A stretch of 64,000 nucleotides of DNA from Geodermatophilus marinus (GTDB taxonomy: Bacteria > Actinomycetota > Actinomycetes > Mycobacteriales > Geodermatophilaceae): the NCBI RefSeq assembly GCF_003428645.1, contig NZ_QVQH01000010.1, positions 62,001 through 126,000 of the forward strand, written 5' to 3'. Numbering within the stretch: the first letter of the stretch is position 1; every line of letters starts with the position of its first letter. Made by a program: the position numbers and the translations under genes. Under the pieces are notes generated by a model. The model ran no database searches and was not told the origin of the DNA. It was given only the letters and a program-made list of their open reading frames with translations. Below are positions 50,165-58,616 of the stretch, piece after piece.

Positions 50165-50606
50165 ACTACCTCTATTGGTAGCATGCGTGCCGTCTCTCGC
50201 AAAGGCTAGATGCTTTCTAAGGGAAGACTTGTCGAGTGGCCAGCCGTTGACTGGCTTGGATTCGTTCGAGTTGCGATGGGCGACGCGTTAGACGATGTGG
50301 CCAGTGGCTGATTCTTTCGTTGGTGTCGCAGCGTTGCGGCGACGGGATCCTGGCATCCCACGGCCGTACGTCGCTTGTGGACAGGCGAAACCGGCTGCAC
50401 CCGTTCGATGGAGCTTGTAGGCGGGCGAACGAGACCGCGAACGGGGTTCGGCACTGTCCCGATCCGCCTTCGGTCGCGACCGCTCGCAACGGTGATCTGA
50501 TTAGCGGTGAGGTCAAGTCGAACGCCGGAAGCAAGGGCAACGTCGAAACCTGTGGATAACCGGACCATGTGTGGAAAGGTTCGCGAGGTATTGCTCCCCC
50601 GATCGC
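50165..50606. other. Gene-less, AT-richer segment in the element
   Basis: About 440 bp with visibly more A/T than the surroundings and no credible gene on either strand. Contains TGTGGATAA at 50551-50559, the exact complement of the DnaA box TTATCCACA. Could hold oriT, an old decayed gene or a replication site for the circular form. Confidence 0.5.
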
Positions 50607-50612
50607 TAGGTT
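50607..50612 (+). promoter_or_regulatory. -10 box of leaderless promoter for the zinc-ribbon gene
   Basis: TAGGTT, 6 nt before the ATG at 50619. Confidence 0.45.
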
Positions 50613-50618
50613 GCTGAT

Positions 50619-50816
50619 ATGGCAGCTGCTAATGCGGTCCCGCGGTGTCCGCAAAGCGGACGCAAGCAGTCGCAACCTTGGGACGAGTGGGGTGTCACGG
50701 AAACAATCACTTGCCTTGTTTGCGGCCACTCGGTCAAGTTTCGGGTCAGGGCGACGGACAAGCCCCCTTGGGGAAAGGTGATGCCGCATCGCCTCGACGG
50801 AACACCCACGCGTTAA
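50619..50816 (+). CDS. Small putative zinc-ribbon protein
   Basis: 65 residues, not matched to a family. Cysteines at CPQSG, then CLVCGHSVKF, look like half or all of a treble-clef/zinc ribbon; the C-terminus has PPWGKVMPHRL. TAGGTT 6 nt upstream of ATG fits the leaderless pattern of this genome, which is the main reason to accept it as a gene. Encoded in the element next to the relaxase; small zinc ribbons of this kind occur in mobile elements, so a regulatory role is possible. Confidence 0.55.
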   Translation: MAAANAVPRCPQSGRKQSQPWDEWGVTETITCLVCGHSVKFRVRATDKPPWGKVMPHRLDGTPTR

Positions 50817-50963
50817 CCCCGCCTCTCCTCAGCCCTTCAGGGTCGGCGGATCACGGTGCTCGCCGCCGTGAACTGTGCTGCCACCACTTCGGCACGTCGA
50901 TGGCATCCGTATCCTCCTAGGGAATCAAGGTCGGCCCGCTGGAATCCGAAGGAAGGACTGCGC

Positions 50964-51314
50964 GTGCTGAGCTTCGAGGAAACGATGGCCCTCGGTCAGG
51001 CGCAGTACCAGGACGTGATTGACCGGCTCACAGCCGTGGGGTGGCCCACGGCCTTCACGCAGACCGGTGGCATGAACGCCGCCCTGGAGATCCGCTTGGA
51101 CGGGGGCTTCAGCCTGCTGGTGACCGATGCCGCCGACAGCCTCGCGTGGGCCCGCGACGAGCACGACGGGTGGACGGTCGGGCTGTATGCGCCCGAGAAC
51201 CAGTACGACGGCGACTGCATGGCTTACGCGGTCAGCGACGACTCCAGCGTCGAGGCGCTCGAGTCGCTGATCCGCGGGTTGCTGCGCTCGGCCGCGAACC
51301 AGTCCGGCGCCTGA
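50964..51314 (+). CDS. Hypothetical protein, element cargo
   Basis: 116 residues, no recognised family. LSFEETMALGQAQYQDVIDR helix, then a beta-rich part (GGMNAALEIRLDGGFSLLVT, WTVGLYAPENQYDGDCMAYA) and a C-terminal helix. Resembles short immunity-like or DUF1871-like folds only loosely. GTG start with GAAGGAAGGAC upstream; an upstream ATG in frame lacks an RBS. Convergent with the next gene, 5 bp apart. Confidence 0.72.
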   Translation: MLSFEETMALGQAQYQDVIDRLTAVGWPTAFTQTGGMNAALEIRLDGGFSLLVTDAADSLAWARDEHDGWTVGLYAPENQYDGDCMAYAVSDDSSVEALESLIRGLLRSAANQSGA

Positions 51315-51319
51315 CGGCT

Positions 51320-52015
51320 TCAGAACAGCGGATCCTGGACCGCCGGCGCCGTCCGACCTCGCGATCGGGCGGGCCGTGACTGGATGAATGTCTGCCGCGC
51401 AGCGAGTATGGCCTCGGCCAAGGACATGGTGTCCCCGATCGACCGGCCAGCGACAAGCAGCAAGTCCGGGCGCGCTGGATCTATATCGAAGCGGCAGCCA
51501 GTGGGTTCGATGAGGCCGGCGAGGGCTTGGGCTCGGTACCGCGTGGCAGCGAACAGGACCACCGGGTGGTCCGACCAGGCCCTCTCATCGCAGTGACCCC
51601 GGCAGCTGGCGGCCGGGACCATGCCGACCGCGGCAAGGGCGTAGACCAGTCCCGCGATTCCAAGTTCAAGGCCATCAAGCGGCGGTTCCTCGGAGACGAC
51701 GGGCTCCAGCACAGCCCGCTCGGCCGGTCCGACATCCTCACGATCGCCGTCCAGGCCGGTCTCTACGACGTGTGCGATCCGATCGAAGTCCTCCGGCGTT
51801 TCAGCCAGGTCGGCGACTGCCGTCGCGAGACGGCGCTCCTCGCGGACCATCGACCGTGCCTCACCGAACGGGACATCCGTGATGGTCCAGACGTCGCGGA
51901 AGAATCCGATGCCCTCTTCATCGATCTCTGACCGCTTCGGCATCCAGTAGGTGGCCGCTGCCGGCAACTGCACCGTGCCCGAGACCTCGGTCCTGGGGAA
52001 CATGCCCCAGAGCAT
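51320..52015 (-). CDS. Hypothetical protein, element cargo
   Basis: 231 residues, no recognised family. Acidic central helices (SMVREERRLATAVADLAETPEDFDR-type segment), a hydrophobic GIAGLVYALAAVGMVPAASC stretch followed by RGHCDE (a possible metal or catalytic Cys/His cluster), then an alpha/beta C-terminal part. The start could be 52015, 52003 or later (51942). The only cargo gene on the minus strand; may be an independent module. Confidence 0.72.
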   Translation of the reverse strand: MLWGMFPRTEVSGTVQLPAAATYWMPKRSEIDEEGIGFFRDVWTITDVPFGEARSMVREERRLATAVADLAETPEDFDRIAHVVETGLDGDREDVGPAERAVLEPVVSEEPPLDGLELGIAGLVYALAAVGMVPAASCRGHCDERAWSDHPVVLFAATRYRAQALAGLIEPTGCRFDIDPARPDLLLVAGRSIGDTMSLAEAILAARQTFIQSRPARSRGRTAPAVQDPLF

Positions 52016-52289
52016 TGATCAGCTGGCCGAAGAATTCGAGGCCCCGCGGCCGGAGGCCTGCCGTCAGCACTGCTGAGCTGACCGACCTGCCCAGCCGACC
52101 GCCTCCCCTCAGATCCGCCTGTTCGCGGCCGATATGTACGTGATGGAGGCGGGTGACGGCAGATCCGTAGTGACCAGCCGCTGTTCGCGCTCCCCATGTT
52201 CCAGATGCAGCTAGCGCTGCGGCTCGGGTCCCGGCGATGCCGACACCCACCACGGCACGCGGAGACGACGACGAGCGGAGGGACCGACC

Positions 52290-52943
52290 GTGACACCAGA
52301 AGAGCTCGAGGCCGAGTTCCTCCGGCTGACCGCGACCGGGGAGATGGACAAGATCCTTCGCATGCTTCGCGCGCGGCGCGACCAGCTCCCCCGAGAGGTC
52401 GTCCGCGAAATCCTCCAAGAGGCCTGCCTGGAGGTGGTCAAGCGTCAGCAGGCCGGCGGGCGGATCACCAACGTGGCCGGCCTGCTCGTAACGATCGGCC
52501 GGCGGCTGGTCGACAAGGCCTGGCAGCAGGTGGGGGAGGGCCGTGAGGTCGATGAGGCTTTCGCCCGCCGGGAACGTGAGACGGGCGCCTGGCAGCACGA
52601 CGACGCCTGGCACGCCGCCGTCGAGCGGGCCATGGAGTACGTCTTCAAGGCCGTCGCGAACTGGCCCGTCGACAACCACCGGCGGACGCTGCTTCTGATC
52701 ATCGAAGCGGCCGGCAACGGAATGCAGCTGACACCCCGGGACCTGGACGCCAACCTCGGCTGCGCCAAGGGCACCGGCCGGGTGTGGCGCGACAGGGCCT
52801 ACGAGCGGCTGCGCGCGCAGATCGAGGCCGACGGGATGTCCTGGGAAGCCATCGCCGACCTGCTGCCGGGGAGCCAGGACACCGACCTCGCTGACCATCA
52901 CCACACCGAGCCAGACGACGACGCCGACGAAGAGGAGATCTGA
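52290..52943 (+). CDS. Sigma-70-like / HTH regulatory protein
   Basis: 217 residues. A helical N-part (EILQEACLEVVKRQQAGG... RITNVAGLLVTIGRRLVDKA) resembles sigma region 2, and a C-part (LTPRDLDANLGCAKGTGRVW, then RDRAYERLRAQI) looks like sigma region 4 HTH, followed by an acidic tail. No anti-sigma gene nearby. GTG start with GGAGGGACC upstream. It heads the cargo operon: only 2 bp separate its stop from the ParB-like start, so it probably regulates or belongs to that system. Could also be a dedicated DNA-binding subunit. Confidence 0.72.
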   Translation: MTPEELEAEFLRLTATGEMDKILRMLRARRDQLPREVVREILQEACLEVVKRQQAGGRITNVAGLLVTIGRRLVDKAWQQVGEGREVDEAFARRERETGAWQHDDAWHAAVERAMEYVFKAVANWPVDNHRRTLLLIIEAAGNGMQLTPRDLDANLGCAKGTGRVWRDRAYERLRAQIEADGMSWEAIADLLPGSQDTDLADHHHTEPDDDADEEEI

Positions 52944-52945
52944 CC

Positions 52946-54523
52946 ATGGAGGCAAACCTGTCCGGAACACTCATCTCCGACCTGCGGACCCTGTTCGACG
53001 AGGTTGCGCTGCTGTGCACCGATGTCGACCCCCTGCTCTCCGGCGACCTCGCCGAGGTGCGCGACGAGCTGTCCGACGAGGAGCTGCACCACCTACTGAC
53101 CGAGGTGCTCGTGCACATCCGTGGCGGCGGCCAGCCCACCGACGCTCAGAAGACGACCCTGGCCGCGCAGGTGCGCGGGCTCATCCGGGACGCCATCCGC
53201 ACGCGCCGGCAGCCCCGACCGACTCCTTCGCTCGCGGCCGTCGAGGAGGAGGCCGGTCCGGCGCACAGCGGTGCCACCGACCCTTCGGCCCGGCGGCATC
53301 TGGAGCTCTACGGGGCAGCCGGCATGGAGGTCCGCCCGGTCCGGCCGATGCCGACCTTCCTGGGGAGCGACGTGCCCCTGACCGAAGGGTTCGCGGACAC
53401 GCTGGAGATCGCCTTCTGGGAGGACAACCTCCGCCTGAAGCTCGACCTCGACGACTTCCGCCGCAGGGAAGGCCGTGCTCCCGAACCGGACGAGCTGCGT
53501 CAGATGCTCTGGCCGAAGGGCGCCCTGCCGAAGGAGGACATCTACAAGATCCTTCCGCTGGCCGACGACATCGCCGCCCGTGGCGTACAGACGCCTCCGG
53601 TGATCGACTATTGGGGCACGGCGTGGGACGGCAACCGACGCCTCGCCGCCTGCCGCTACATCTTGGCCAGCGACGAGTACACGCCGGAGCAGAAGGCACG
53701 AGCCCGCAGGATCCGCGTCTGGCAGACCGACGAGCACGCCACCGAGGACCAGATCCAGGCGATCGTCACGTCGCTGAACTTCGGAGACGACTTCAAGGTG
53801 CCCTGGCCGGAGTACGTCCGTGCCCGCCAGGTTTACGACACCTACATCGCGCGGCGCGACAGCGAGGCGAGCCTGCGCGTCCTGACCGAACGCGACGAGA
53901 CCAAGATCCGGGCGGCGGTCGGCCGGTTCTTCGGCATCAAGACCCAGGAGGTGACCCGCTACTGCAAGATGGTCGTCTGGGCGCTCGACTTCGAGGACTA
54001 CCACCGCGAACAAGACCGTGACGAGAGTCAGATCGCCAACCGCACCAACGCGCTGTTCCAGTACTTCTACGAACTGGACTCTGGTCGCGGCGACGACAAG
54101 CTGGCCGTCAAACTCCGCGACGACGAAGGCTTCCGGGACATCGTCTTCGACCTCATGTTCGACGGCAAGTTCAAGAACTGGGCGCAGATCCGGGACCTGC
54201 GCCGGGTGTACGACAACCCGGAGGCACTCGATGAGCTGAAGCAGGCGCATCGCGAGACGGACAGCACGATCGGTCGGGCGGCGGTCAACCGCGCGATCGA
54301 CATCGCCCGCCAGCAGAGCACAGCCCTGCGGCAGGCCGGCCGGGCCGACGAGTTGGCCCGCATCACCAAGTGGCTCAACGAGGACGTGACCCTGGCGGTC
54401 CTGCGCAAGCTCGACCCCGAGGTCCTGCGAGAGTTCCGGGACGCCGCCCGAGCGGTCGACGGGATGATCAGCTCGCTGGTGGAAGGCTCCGCTGCGCCGC
54501 AAGCGGCACCGGGGGCGGCATGA
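52946..54523 (+). CDS. ParB/Srx-fold protein of the cargo cassette
   Basis: 525 residues. N-terminal ~85 residues form a small helical region (SGTLISDLRTLFDEVALL, ELSDEELHHLLTEVLVHIRG), then after a linker a ParB N-terminal-like domain with DYWGTAWDGNRRLAACRY (D228-G-N-R-R232), the counterpart of the GERR motif of ParB and DGQQR of DUF262 nucleases. The C-terminal half is helical. Likely an NTP-binding or DNA-recognising component. Stop overlaps the SNF2 start (ATGA). Function inferred from fold and context only. Confidence 0.78.
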   Translation: MEANLSGTLISDLRTLFDEVALLCTDVDPLLSGDLAEVRDELSDEELHHLLTEVLVHIRGGGQPTDAQKTTLAAQVRGLIRDAIRTRRQPRPTPSLAAVEEEAGPAHSGATDPSARRHLELYGAAGMEVRPVRPMPTFLGSDVPLTEGFADTLEIAFWEDNLRLKLDLDDFRRREGRAPEPDELRQMLWPKGALPKEDIYKILPLADDIAARGVQTPPVIDYWGTAWDGNRRLAACRYILASDEYTPEQKARARRIRVWQTDEHATEDQIQAIVTSLNFGDDFKVPWPEYVRARQVYDTYIARRDSEASLRVLTERDETKIRAAVGRFFGIKTQEVTRYCKMVVWALDFEDYHREQDRDESQIANRTNALFQYFYELDSGRGDDKLAVKLRDDEGFRDIVFDLMFDGKFKNWAQIRDLRRVYDNPEALDELKQAHRETDSTIGRAAVNRAIDIARQQSTALRQAGRADELARITKWLNEDVTLAVLRKLDPEVLREFRDAARAVDGMISSLVEGSAAPQAAPGAA

Positions 54524-56286
54524 CCATCGCCGAGTGCCGGGCGGACGGCCGTCTGCTTCGCTTCACCGCCGTCCGGTCGTCGGACCTGACACCGCTCCTC
54601 CGGGAACTGCGGCGCCAGCTCGGCTATGGGACGGTCCGACGCGCCGGCAGCGCACTGACGGCTCCGGCCCGACAGCTGACGTGGCTGCTGGAGCCGGGTG
54701 CCGCAGAGCGCATCGGCGTACGGCTCGATCCCAGCGCCGTGCGGGCTCTCGGGGTCCGGCGTCACGCCCATGCGGTCCACGCTGGCTATAGGGGACGAGT
54801 GCGCGACCTGCGGGACAACGGCGTCGAAGCCGCGCGGACACGGCTGGCGCGGAGGCCGACCCGGCAATGCATCGACGCGCTCGATGAGCACCAGATCGTC
54901 AACCTCGCGGCGATGACCGATCCCGACGGCTACGGGATGTGCCTCTTCGATGAGCAGGGAGCCGGCAAGACGGTGTCCGTCATCTACGCCTTCGACCGCC
55001 TGGTCGACCTCAACATCCACGACTGGATGCTGGTCGTCGCACCGAAATCCATGGTCGGCGAGTGGGCAAACGCCATCAGGGAGTTCATGGGGGACCGTTA
55101 CCGCGTGGCGGTGATCGCCGGTTCTGCGGCCGAGCGCCAGCAAGCCCTGGCCTCCGGAGCCGACGTGCTGGTGGCCAACTACGAGGCCGTGGCCTCGGTG
55201 GGGGACGCGCTCGTCCGACAGCTGCGCCGGAACCCCGACCGGGCCCTGCTGGTGGTCGACGAGTCGTTCAACGTCAAGAACCCGGATGCACGCAGGACGC
55301 GTGACCTCGAGTCGATCCGCGACTGGTTCGGCCGGGTCTGGATGCTCTGCGGCACACCGGCGCCGAACAGCGCACACGACATCGTTGCGCAGATCGACCT
55401 GGTTGACTTCGGCCAGACCTTCGACGGCGTGGTGATCCCGAAGGACCGCGCCGCGGCCGTGCCGGTCGTCCGGCGGGCCTTGGACGAACGCGCCATCTAC
55501 TTGCGCAACCTGAAGGCCGACGTCCTGCCCGAGCTGCCCGGCAAGGTCTTCACCCGCGTCGTCGTGCCGCTCGCGCCGACACAGAGCCAGCTGTACACCA
55601 GTGCCCTCGGCAGCTTGATCGCCGACGTCGAAGCACTCGACGAGGCCCAGTTCCTCCGCAACCTCGGCGACTTCCTCAGCCGTCGCATGGCACTGCTGCG
55701 CATCGCCTCTAACCCGTCCGGCATCTTCCCCAACTACGACGAGATCCCCGGCAAGCTCGCGGCACTCGATGACATCGTGGACCGGCTGGTCGTCCAGTCC
55801 GGCGACAAGCTGGTCGTCTGGTCCTGCTTCACGGCCTCGCTCGACGCCATCGTCCGCCGCTACGAACACCTGGGCGCGGTCCGTTACGACGGCACCGTGA
55901 CAGCCATCGAGGCGCGACGCGCGGCGGTTCACCGCTTTCAAACCGACGCTGACACCCGGGTATTCGTTGCGAACCCGGCAGCGGCCGGCGCCGGCCTCAC
56001 TCTGCACGCTGCTCGATACGCCGTCTACGAGTCCTTCACCAACCAGGCGGCGCACTATCTGCAGAGCCTCGACCGCATCCACCGGCGCGGCCAGAAGCGG
56101 CAGGTCGAGTACCTGGTGCTGCTGGCAGAAAGCTCCATCGAGCCGCACGAGTTCGACCGGCTGGTGGCGAAGGAGGAGCGGGCCAGAGATCTCCTCGGCG
56201 ACGCGGTCGAGCCTCCTGTCACGCGCGAACGCTTTCTGACCGAGCTGCGGGGCAGCGAGCAGGGCGCGACGGTGGGGGCGCCGTGA
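54520..56286 (+). CDS. SNF2-family helicase/translocase
   Basis: 588 residues. Walker A CLFDEQGAGKTVSV (K150-T151; a DEQGAGKT variant of the usual DEMGLGKT), DEAH-box VVDESFNVKN, LCGTPAPNS, then the second RecA lobe with NPAAAGAGLTLHAA and LDRIHRRGQKRQV (motif VI). Motor is apparently intact. About 120 N-terminal residues precede the motor with no known domain. ATG overlaps the ParB-like stop; its own stop overlaps the PD-(D/E)XK start (GTGA), so three products are co-translated. Double-strand DNA translocation in restriction or repair is the probable role. Confidence 0.93.
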   Translation: MTIAECRADGRLLRFTAVRSSDLTPLLRELRRQLGYGTVRRAGSALTAPARQLTWLLEPGAAERIGVRLDPSAVRALGVRRHAHAVHAGYRGRVRDLRDNGVEAARTRLARRPTRQCIDALDEHQIVNLAAMTDPDGYGMCLFDEQGAGKTVSVIYAFDRLVDLNIHDWMLVVAPKSMVGEWANAIREFMGDRYRVAVIAGSAAERQQALASGADVLVANYEAVASVGDALVRQLRRNPDRALLVVDESFNVKNPDARRTRDLESIRDWFGRVWMLCGTPAPNSAHDIVAQIDLVDFGQTFDGVVIPKDRAAAVPVVRRALDERAIYLRNLKADVLPELPGKVFTRVVVPLAPTQSQLYTSALGSLIADVEALDEAQFLRNLGDFLSRRMALLRIASNPSGIFPNYDEIPGKLAALDDIVDRLVVQSGDKLVVWSCFTASLDAIVRRYEHLGAVRYDGTVTAIEARRAAVHRFQTDADTRVFVANPAAAGAGLTLHAARYAVYESFTNQAAHYLQSLDRIHRRGQKRQVEYLVLLAESSIEPHEFDRLVAKEERARDLLGDAVEPPVTRERFLTELRGSEQGATVGAP

Positions 56287-56714
56287 GCGCCCCCACCCTG
56301 GTCACCGGTCGGCCGAGCCCGGCACACGAAGCCCGGGTCGACCTCCTCGCGACGCTCGCGAGACTGGCGGGACACGTGGCTCCTATCGATGCCCTTCCCG
56401 ACGGCAGCCGGCCAGACGTGGCCCTGGTTCGGCCGGGAGACCGCTCCCTCTTCCTCGGCGACGCCAAGGCGACCGAGACCCCCCGGAGTGCTGAGACCCT
56501 CAGGCGGCTACGGCAGTACACCGCCTTCCTCGGCCAGTACGTGGCGGCCGGCGGCCTCGGCGTGTTTGCACTGGCCGTCCCCACCGTCGAGCGGTACGGC
56601 TGGCTCCGAGTCCTCCAGGACGTCTGCACCGAAGTGGTGAACGGCCCGGCCGAAGCTCGCCTCGATGTCATCGACGCCGGATGCGCCGTCGTCTGGGAGG
56701 CGTTCCTCCCCTAA
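56283..56714 (+). CDS. Small PD-(D/E)XK nuclease-like protein
   Basis: 143 residues. DGSRPDVALVR (D45) followed by SLFLGDAKATETP (D60-A-K62) and a helix RRLRQYTAFLGQY fits the PD-(D/E)XK core (PD...DxK, then alpha helix), with Asp in the second acidic position. Shorter than most restriction enzymes, so it may need partners. GTG start overlaps the SNF2 stop. It could also be a Hjc-like or degenerate nuclease. Gap of ~100 bp follows before the methyltransferase. Confidence 0.72.
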   Translation: MSAPTLVTGRPSPAHEARVDLLATLARLAGHVAPIDALPDGSRPDVALVRPGDRSLFLGDAKATETPRSAETLRRLRQYTAFLGQYVAAGGLGVFALAVPTVERYGWLRVLQDVCTEVVNGPAEARLDVIDAGCAVVWEAFLP

Positions 56715-56801
56715 GCCTCGGCTCCCGGCGGCGCCCACCATCACGATGCGTGACGGAGCCGACTCTCCGACGAGAACATCGACGATGTCATTTCCCCCGG
56801 G

Positions 56802-56807
56802 TAGTGT
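56802..56807 (+). promoter_or_regulatory. Possible -10 box for the methyltransferase-Vsr gene
   Basis: TAGTGT, 8 nt before GTG 56816; would make the methyltransferase independently transcribed. Confidence 0.4.
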
Positions 56808-56815
56808 CCAACCAT

Positions 56816-58483
56816 GTGAACTGCCCTGACGCTCCGCTCCGTGTCGCCGACCTGTTCTGCGGGGCCGGCGGCCTGAGCCAGGGCTTCAAGGAGGCTGGCT
56901 TCGAGATCGCTCTGGGCCTGGACCGGGACAAGGACTCCTGCGAGACCTTCGCCCACAACCATCCCGGCGCCGTCGTTATCCGGAAGAGCATCACTGACGT
57001 CCCGCCCCAAGATTTCCTTCAGCTCGCGGGCGGCAGGATCGACGTCATCGTCGGCGGGCCAAGCTGTCAGGGCTTCTCGACCGCCGGGCGGCTCGGCCGG
57101 CTCGGTCGGGACGCCGAACCGGACGCCGAGCGCTGGGTCCGCCCGGACGACATTCGGAATGACCTCTGGCGCCACATGCTGAAGGTCGTCGAAGCGGTTA
57201 AGCCCAAGGCCTTCCTGCTGGAGAACGTCCCTGGACTCGTCTACTGGAAACAAGGGTCTCTCGGCGAGACGGTCCTGCAGGCGTTCAAGGACCTGGGCTA
57301 CGCCGTCGACCTCAAGATCCTTCTGGCGGCCGACTTCGGTGTGCCGCAGCGCCGCCGTCGGCTCTTCGTGGTCGGCGTTCTCGGGGACGCCAAGTTCAAC
57401 TGGCCCGTCGAGACCCACATGGGCGGTTGGCGTCGGGACACGCTGCACCTGTGGGAGGCCCGCCGTGTCCAGAGCGGCAAGCTGCCGCACATCAGTTGCT
57501 GGGAAGCCATCCGCGACCTGCCCCCGCTGGGCGGCGAGGCCGGAAGCTCTGAGAGCACGTACGGTCGCCGGACCTCAACGTCTCCTATTGCCACCTGGCT
57601 GCGGCGTCGAAGCCGGGTCCTGAGAGACCACGAGGTCGCTCCACTGAGCGATGACCACAGGCAGCTGCTCGAGTTGGTGCCCCGCGGAGGCACCTGGCGG
57701 GACATCCCGCCACATCTGTTGCCTGACCGGTTCCGGGGGATGCGGCGTACGGACAGCACCAATCTCTACGGCCGCCTCGACCCGTCCCTGCCGGCGTACA
57801 CGATCAACACGCAGTTCGATAACCCGAGCACCGGTTGCTACACGCACCCCTTCGAGGACCGTGCCCTGACGGTGCGTGAGGGTGCTCGGCTGCAGACCTT
57901 CCCCGATACCTACGAGTTTGTCGGGAAGCTCACTTCGCGCTACCGACAGATCGGCAACGCCGTCCCCCCACTGCTGGCTGCAACCCTTGCGGACGCGCTC
58001 GCCGATCAGTTGCTCGATGGTGCCCGCCCCCCCTGGCGTGTCACCATCAAGCCCATGCAGCCGGCGTACAAGCCGCCGACCGACCAGACGCGCGCACGCA
58101 TGCGGCGGCAAAGACGAGTGGACACGGGTCCCGAAGTCGCCGTCCGGAAGGCACTGCATGCCCGAGGGCTCCGGTTCCGGAAGGGTTATGCGGCCTTGGC
58201 TGATCGGCGCTCAGTTGACATCGCCTTCCCGAATCAGCAGGTCGCCGTATTCATCGACGGATGCTTCTGGCATGGCTGCCCACAGCATGAGCGCGCCACC
58301 AAGTCCAACACCGTCTGGTGGGCCGACAAGATCGCGGCGAACAAGCGCCGCGACGCCAAGACGGTGCGCGACCTGGAAGCGCAGGGCTGGGCCGTACTGC
58401 GATTCTGGGAGCACGAGCAGCCCGAGCACGTGGCCGACGTCGTCGCGCAGACGATCGCTAGGCACAGGGAACCGGCTGCCTGA
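56816..58483 (+). CDS. C5-cytosine DNA methyltransferase fused to Vsr endonuclease
   Basis: 555 residues from GTG 56816. Methyltransferase part: motif I DLFCGAGGLS (12-21), motif IV GGPSCQGFS with catalytic Cys84 (usual GGPPCQ), ENVPG (136-140), QRRRRLFVVG, and RQIGNAVPP (motif X). Vsr part, about residues 430-550: VDTGPEVAVRKALHARGLRF, DIAFPNQQVAVFIDGCFWHG, NTVWWADKIAANKRRD. Methylates cytosine at an unknown site and, if active, nicks T:G mismatches arising from 5mC deamination. Fusion into one chain is unusual. A GTG at 56804 or a longer frame back to 56681 is possible. Follows the SNF2/PD-(D/E)XK genes. Confidence 0.92.
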   Translation: MNCPDAPLRVADLFCGAGGLSQGFKEAGFEIALGLDRDKDSCETFAHNHPGAVVIRKSITDVPPQDFLQLAGGRIDVIVGGPSCQGFSTAGRLGRLGRDAEPDAERWVRPDDIRNDLWRHMLKVVEAVKPKAFLLENVPGLVYWKQGSLGETVLQAFKDLGYAVDLKILLAADFGVPQRRRRLFVVGVLGDAKFNWPVETHMGGWRRDTLHLWEARRVQSGKLPHISCWEAIRDLPPLGGEAGSSESTYGRRTSTSPIATWLRRRSRVLRDHEVAPLSDDHRQLLELVPRGGTWRDIPPHLLPDRFRGMRRTDSTNLYGRLDPSLPAYTINTQFDNPSTGCYTHPFEDRALTVREGARLQTFPDTYEFVGKLTSRYRQIGNAVPPLLAATLADALADQLLDGARPPWRVTIKPMQPAYKPPTDQTRARMRRQRRVDTGPEVAVRKALHARGLRFRKGYAALADRRSVDIAFPNQQVAVFIDGCFWHGCPQHERATKSNTVWWADKIAANKRRDAKTVRDLEAQGWAVLRFWEHEQPEHVADVVAQTIARHREPAA

Positions 58484-58571
58484 CCAGCCTCGGCCTGCTC
58501 GATGGTGTGACGGCGCATGCGCCCCGGCTCGCCGCGGGGTTTCCGTCGGTGGCACCCTGTAGACAGGTGGG

Positions 58572-58601
58572 TGTGGACGTCCTTGTGGACAGCGTGTGGA
58601 T
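58572..58601. repeat. Three TGTGGA(C/T) direct repeats
   Basis: TGTGGAC 58572, TGTGGAC 58584, TGTGGAT 58595, spaced 12 and 11 bp, just upstream of the RBS of the next gene. Could be an operator or DnaA-like boxes. Confidence 0.5.
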
Positions 58602-58616
58602 GAAGGAGGGGTGACC

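Noticed and set aside
50217-50789. 190-residue minus-strand frame
   Set aside because: Arg/Ser/Pro-rich with no domain or RBS, crossing the AT-richer gap and the zinc-ribbon gene.
52002-52073. Short plus-strand frame (about 23 residues) after the minus-strand cargo gene
   Set aside because: Overlaps the 5' end of another gene, no RBS; too short to support. The rest of 52016-52289 shows nothing I can name.
52290-58483. DISARM, BREX or Dnd system
   Set aside because: No DUF1998/PLD (DISARM), no PglZ or BrxC (BREX), no DndCDE-like genes; only the methyltransferase and SNF2 motor are shared types.
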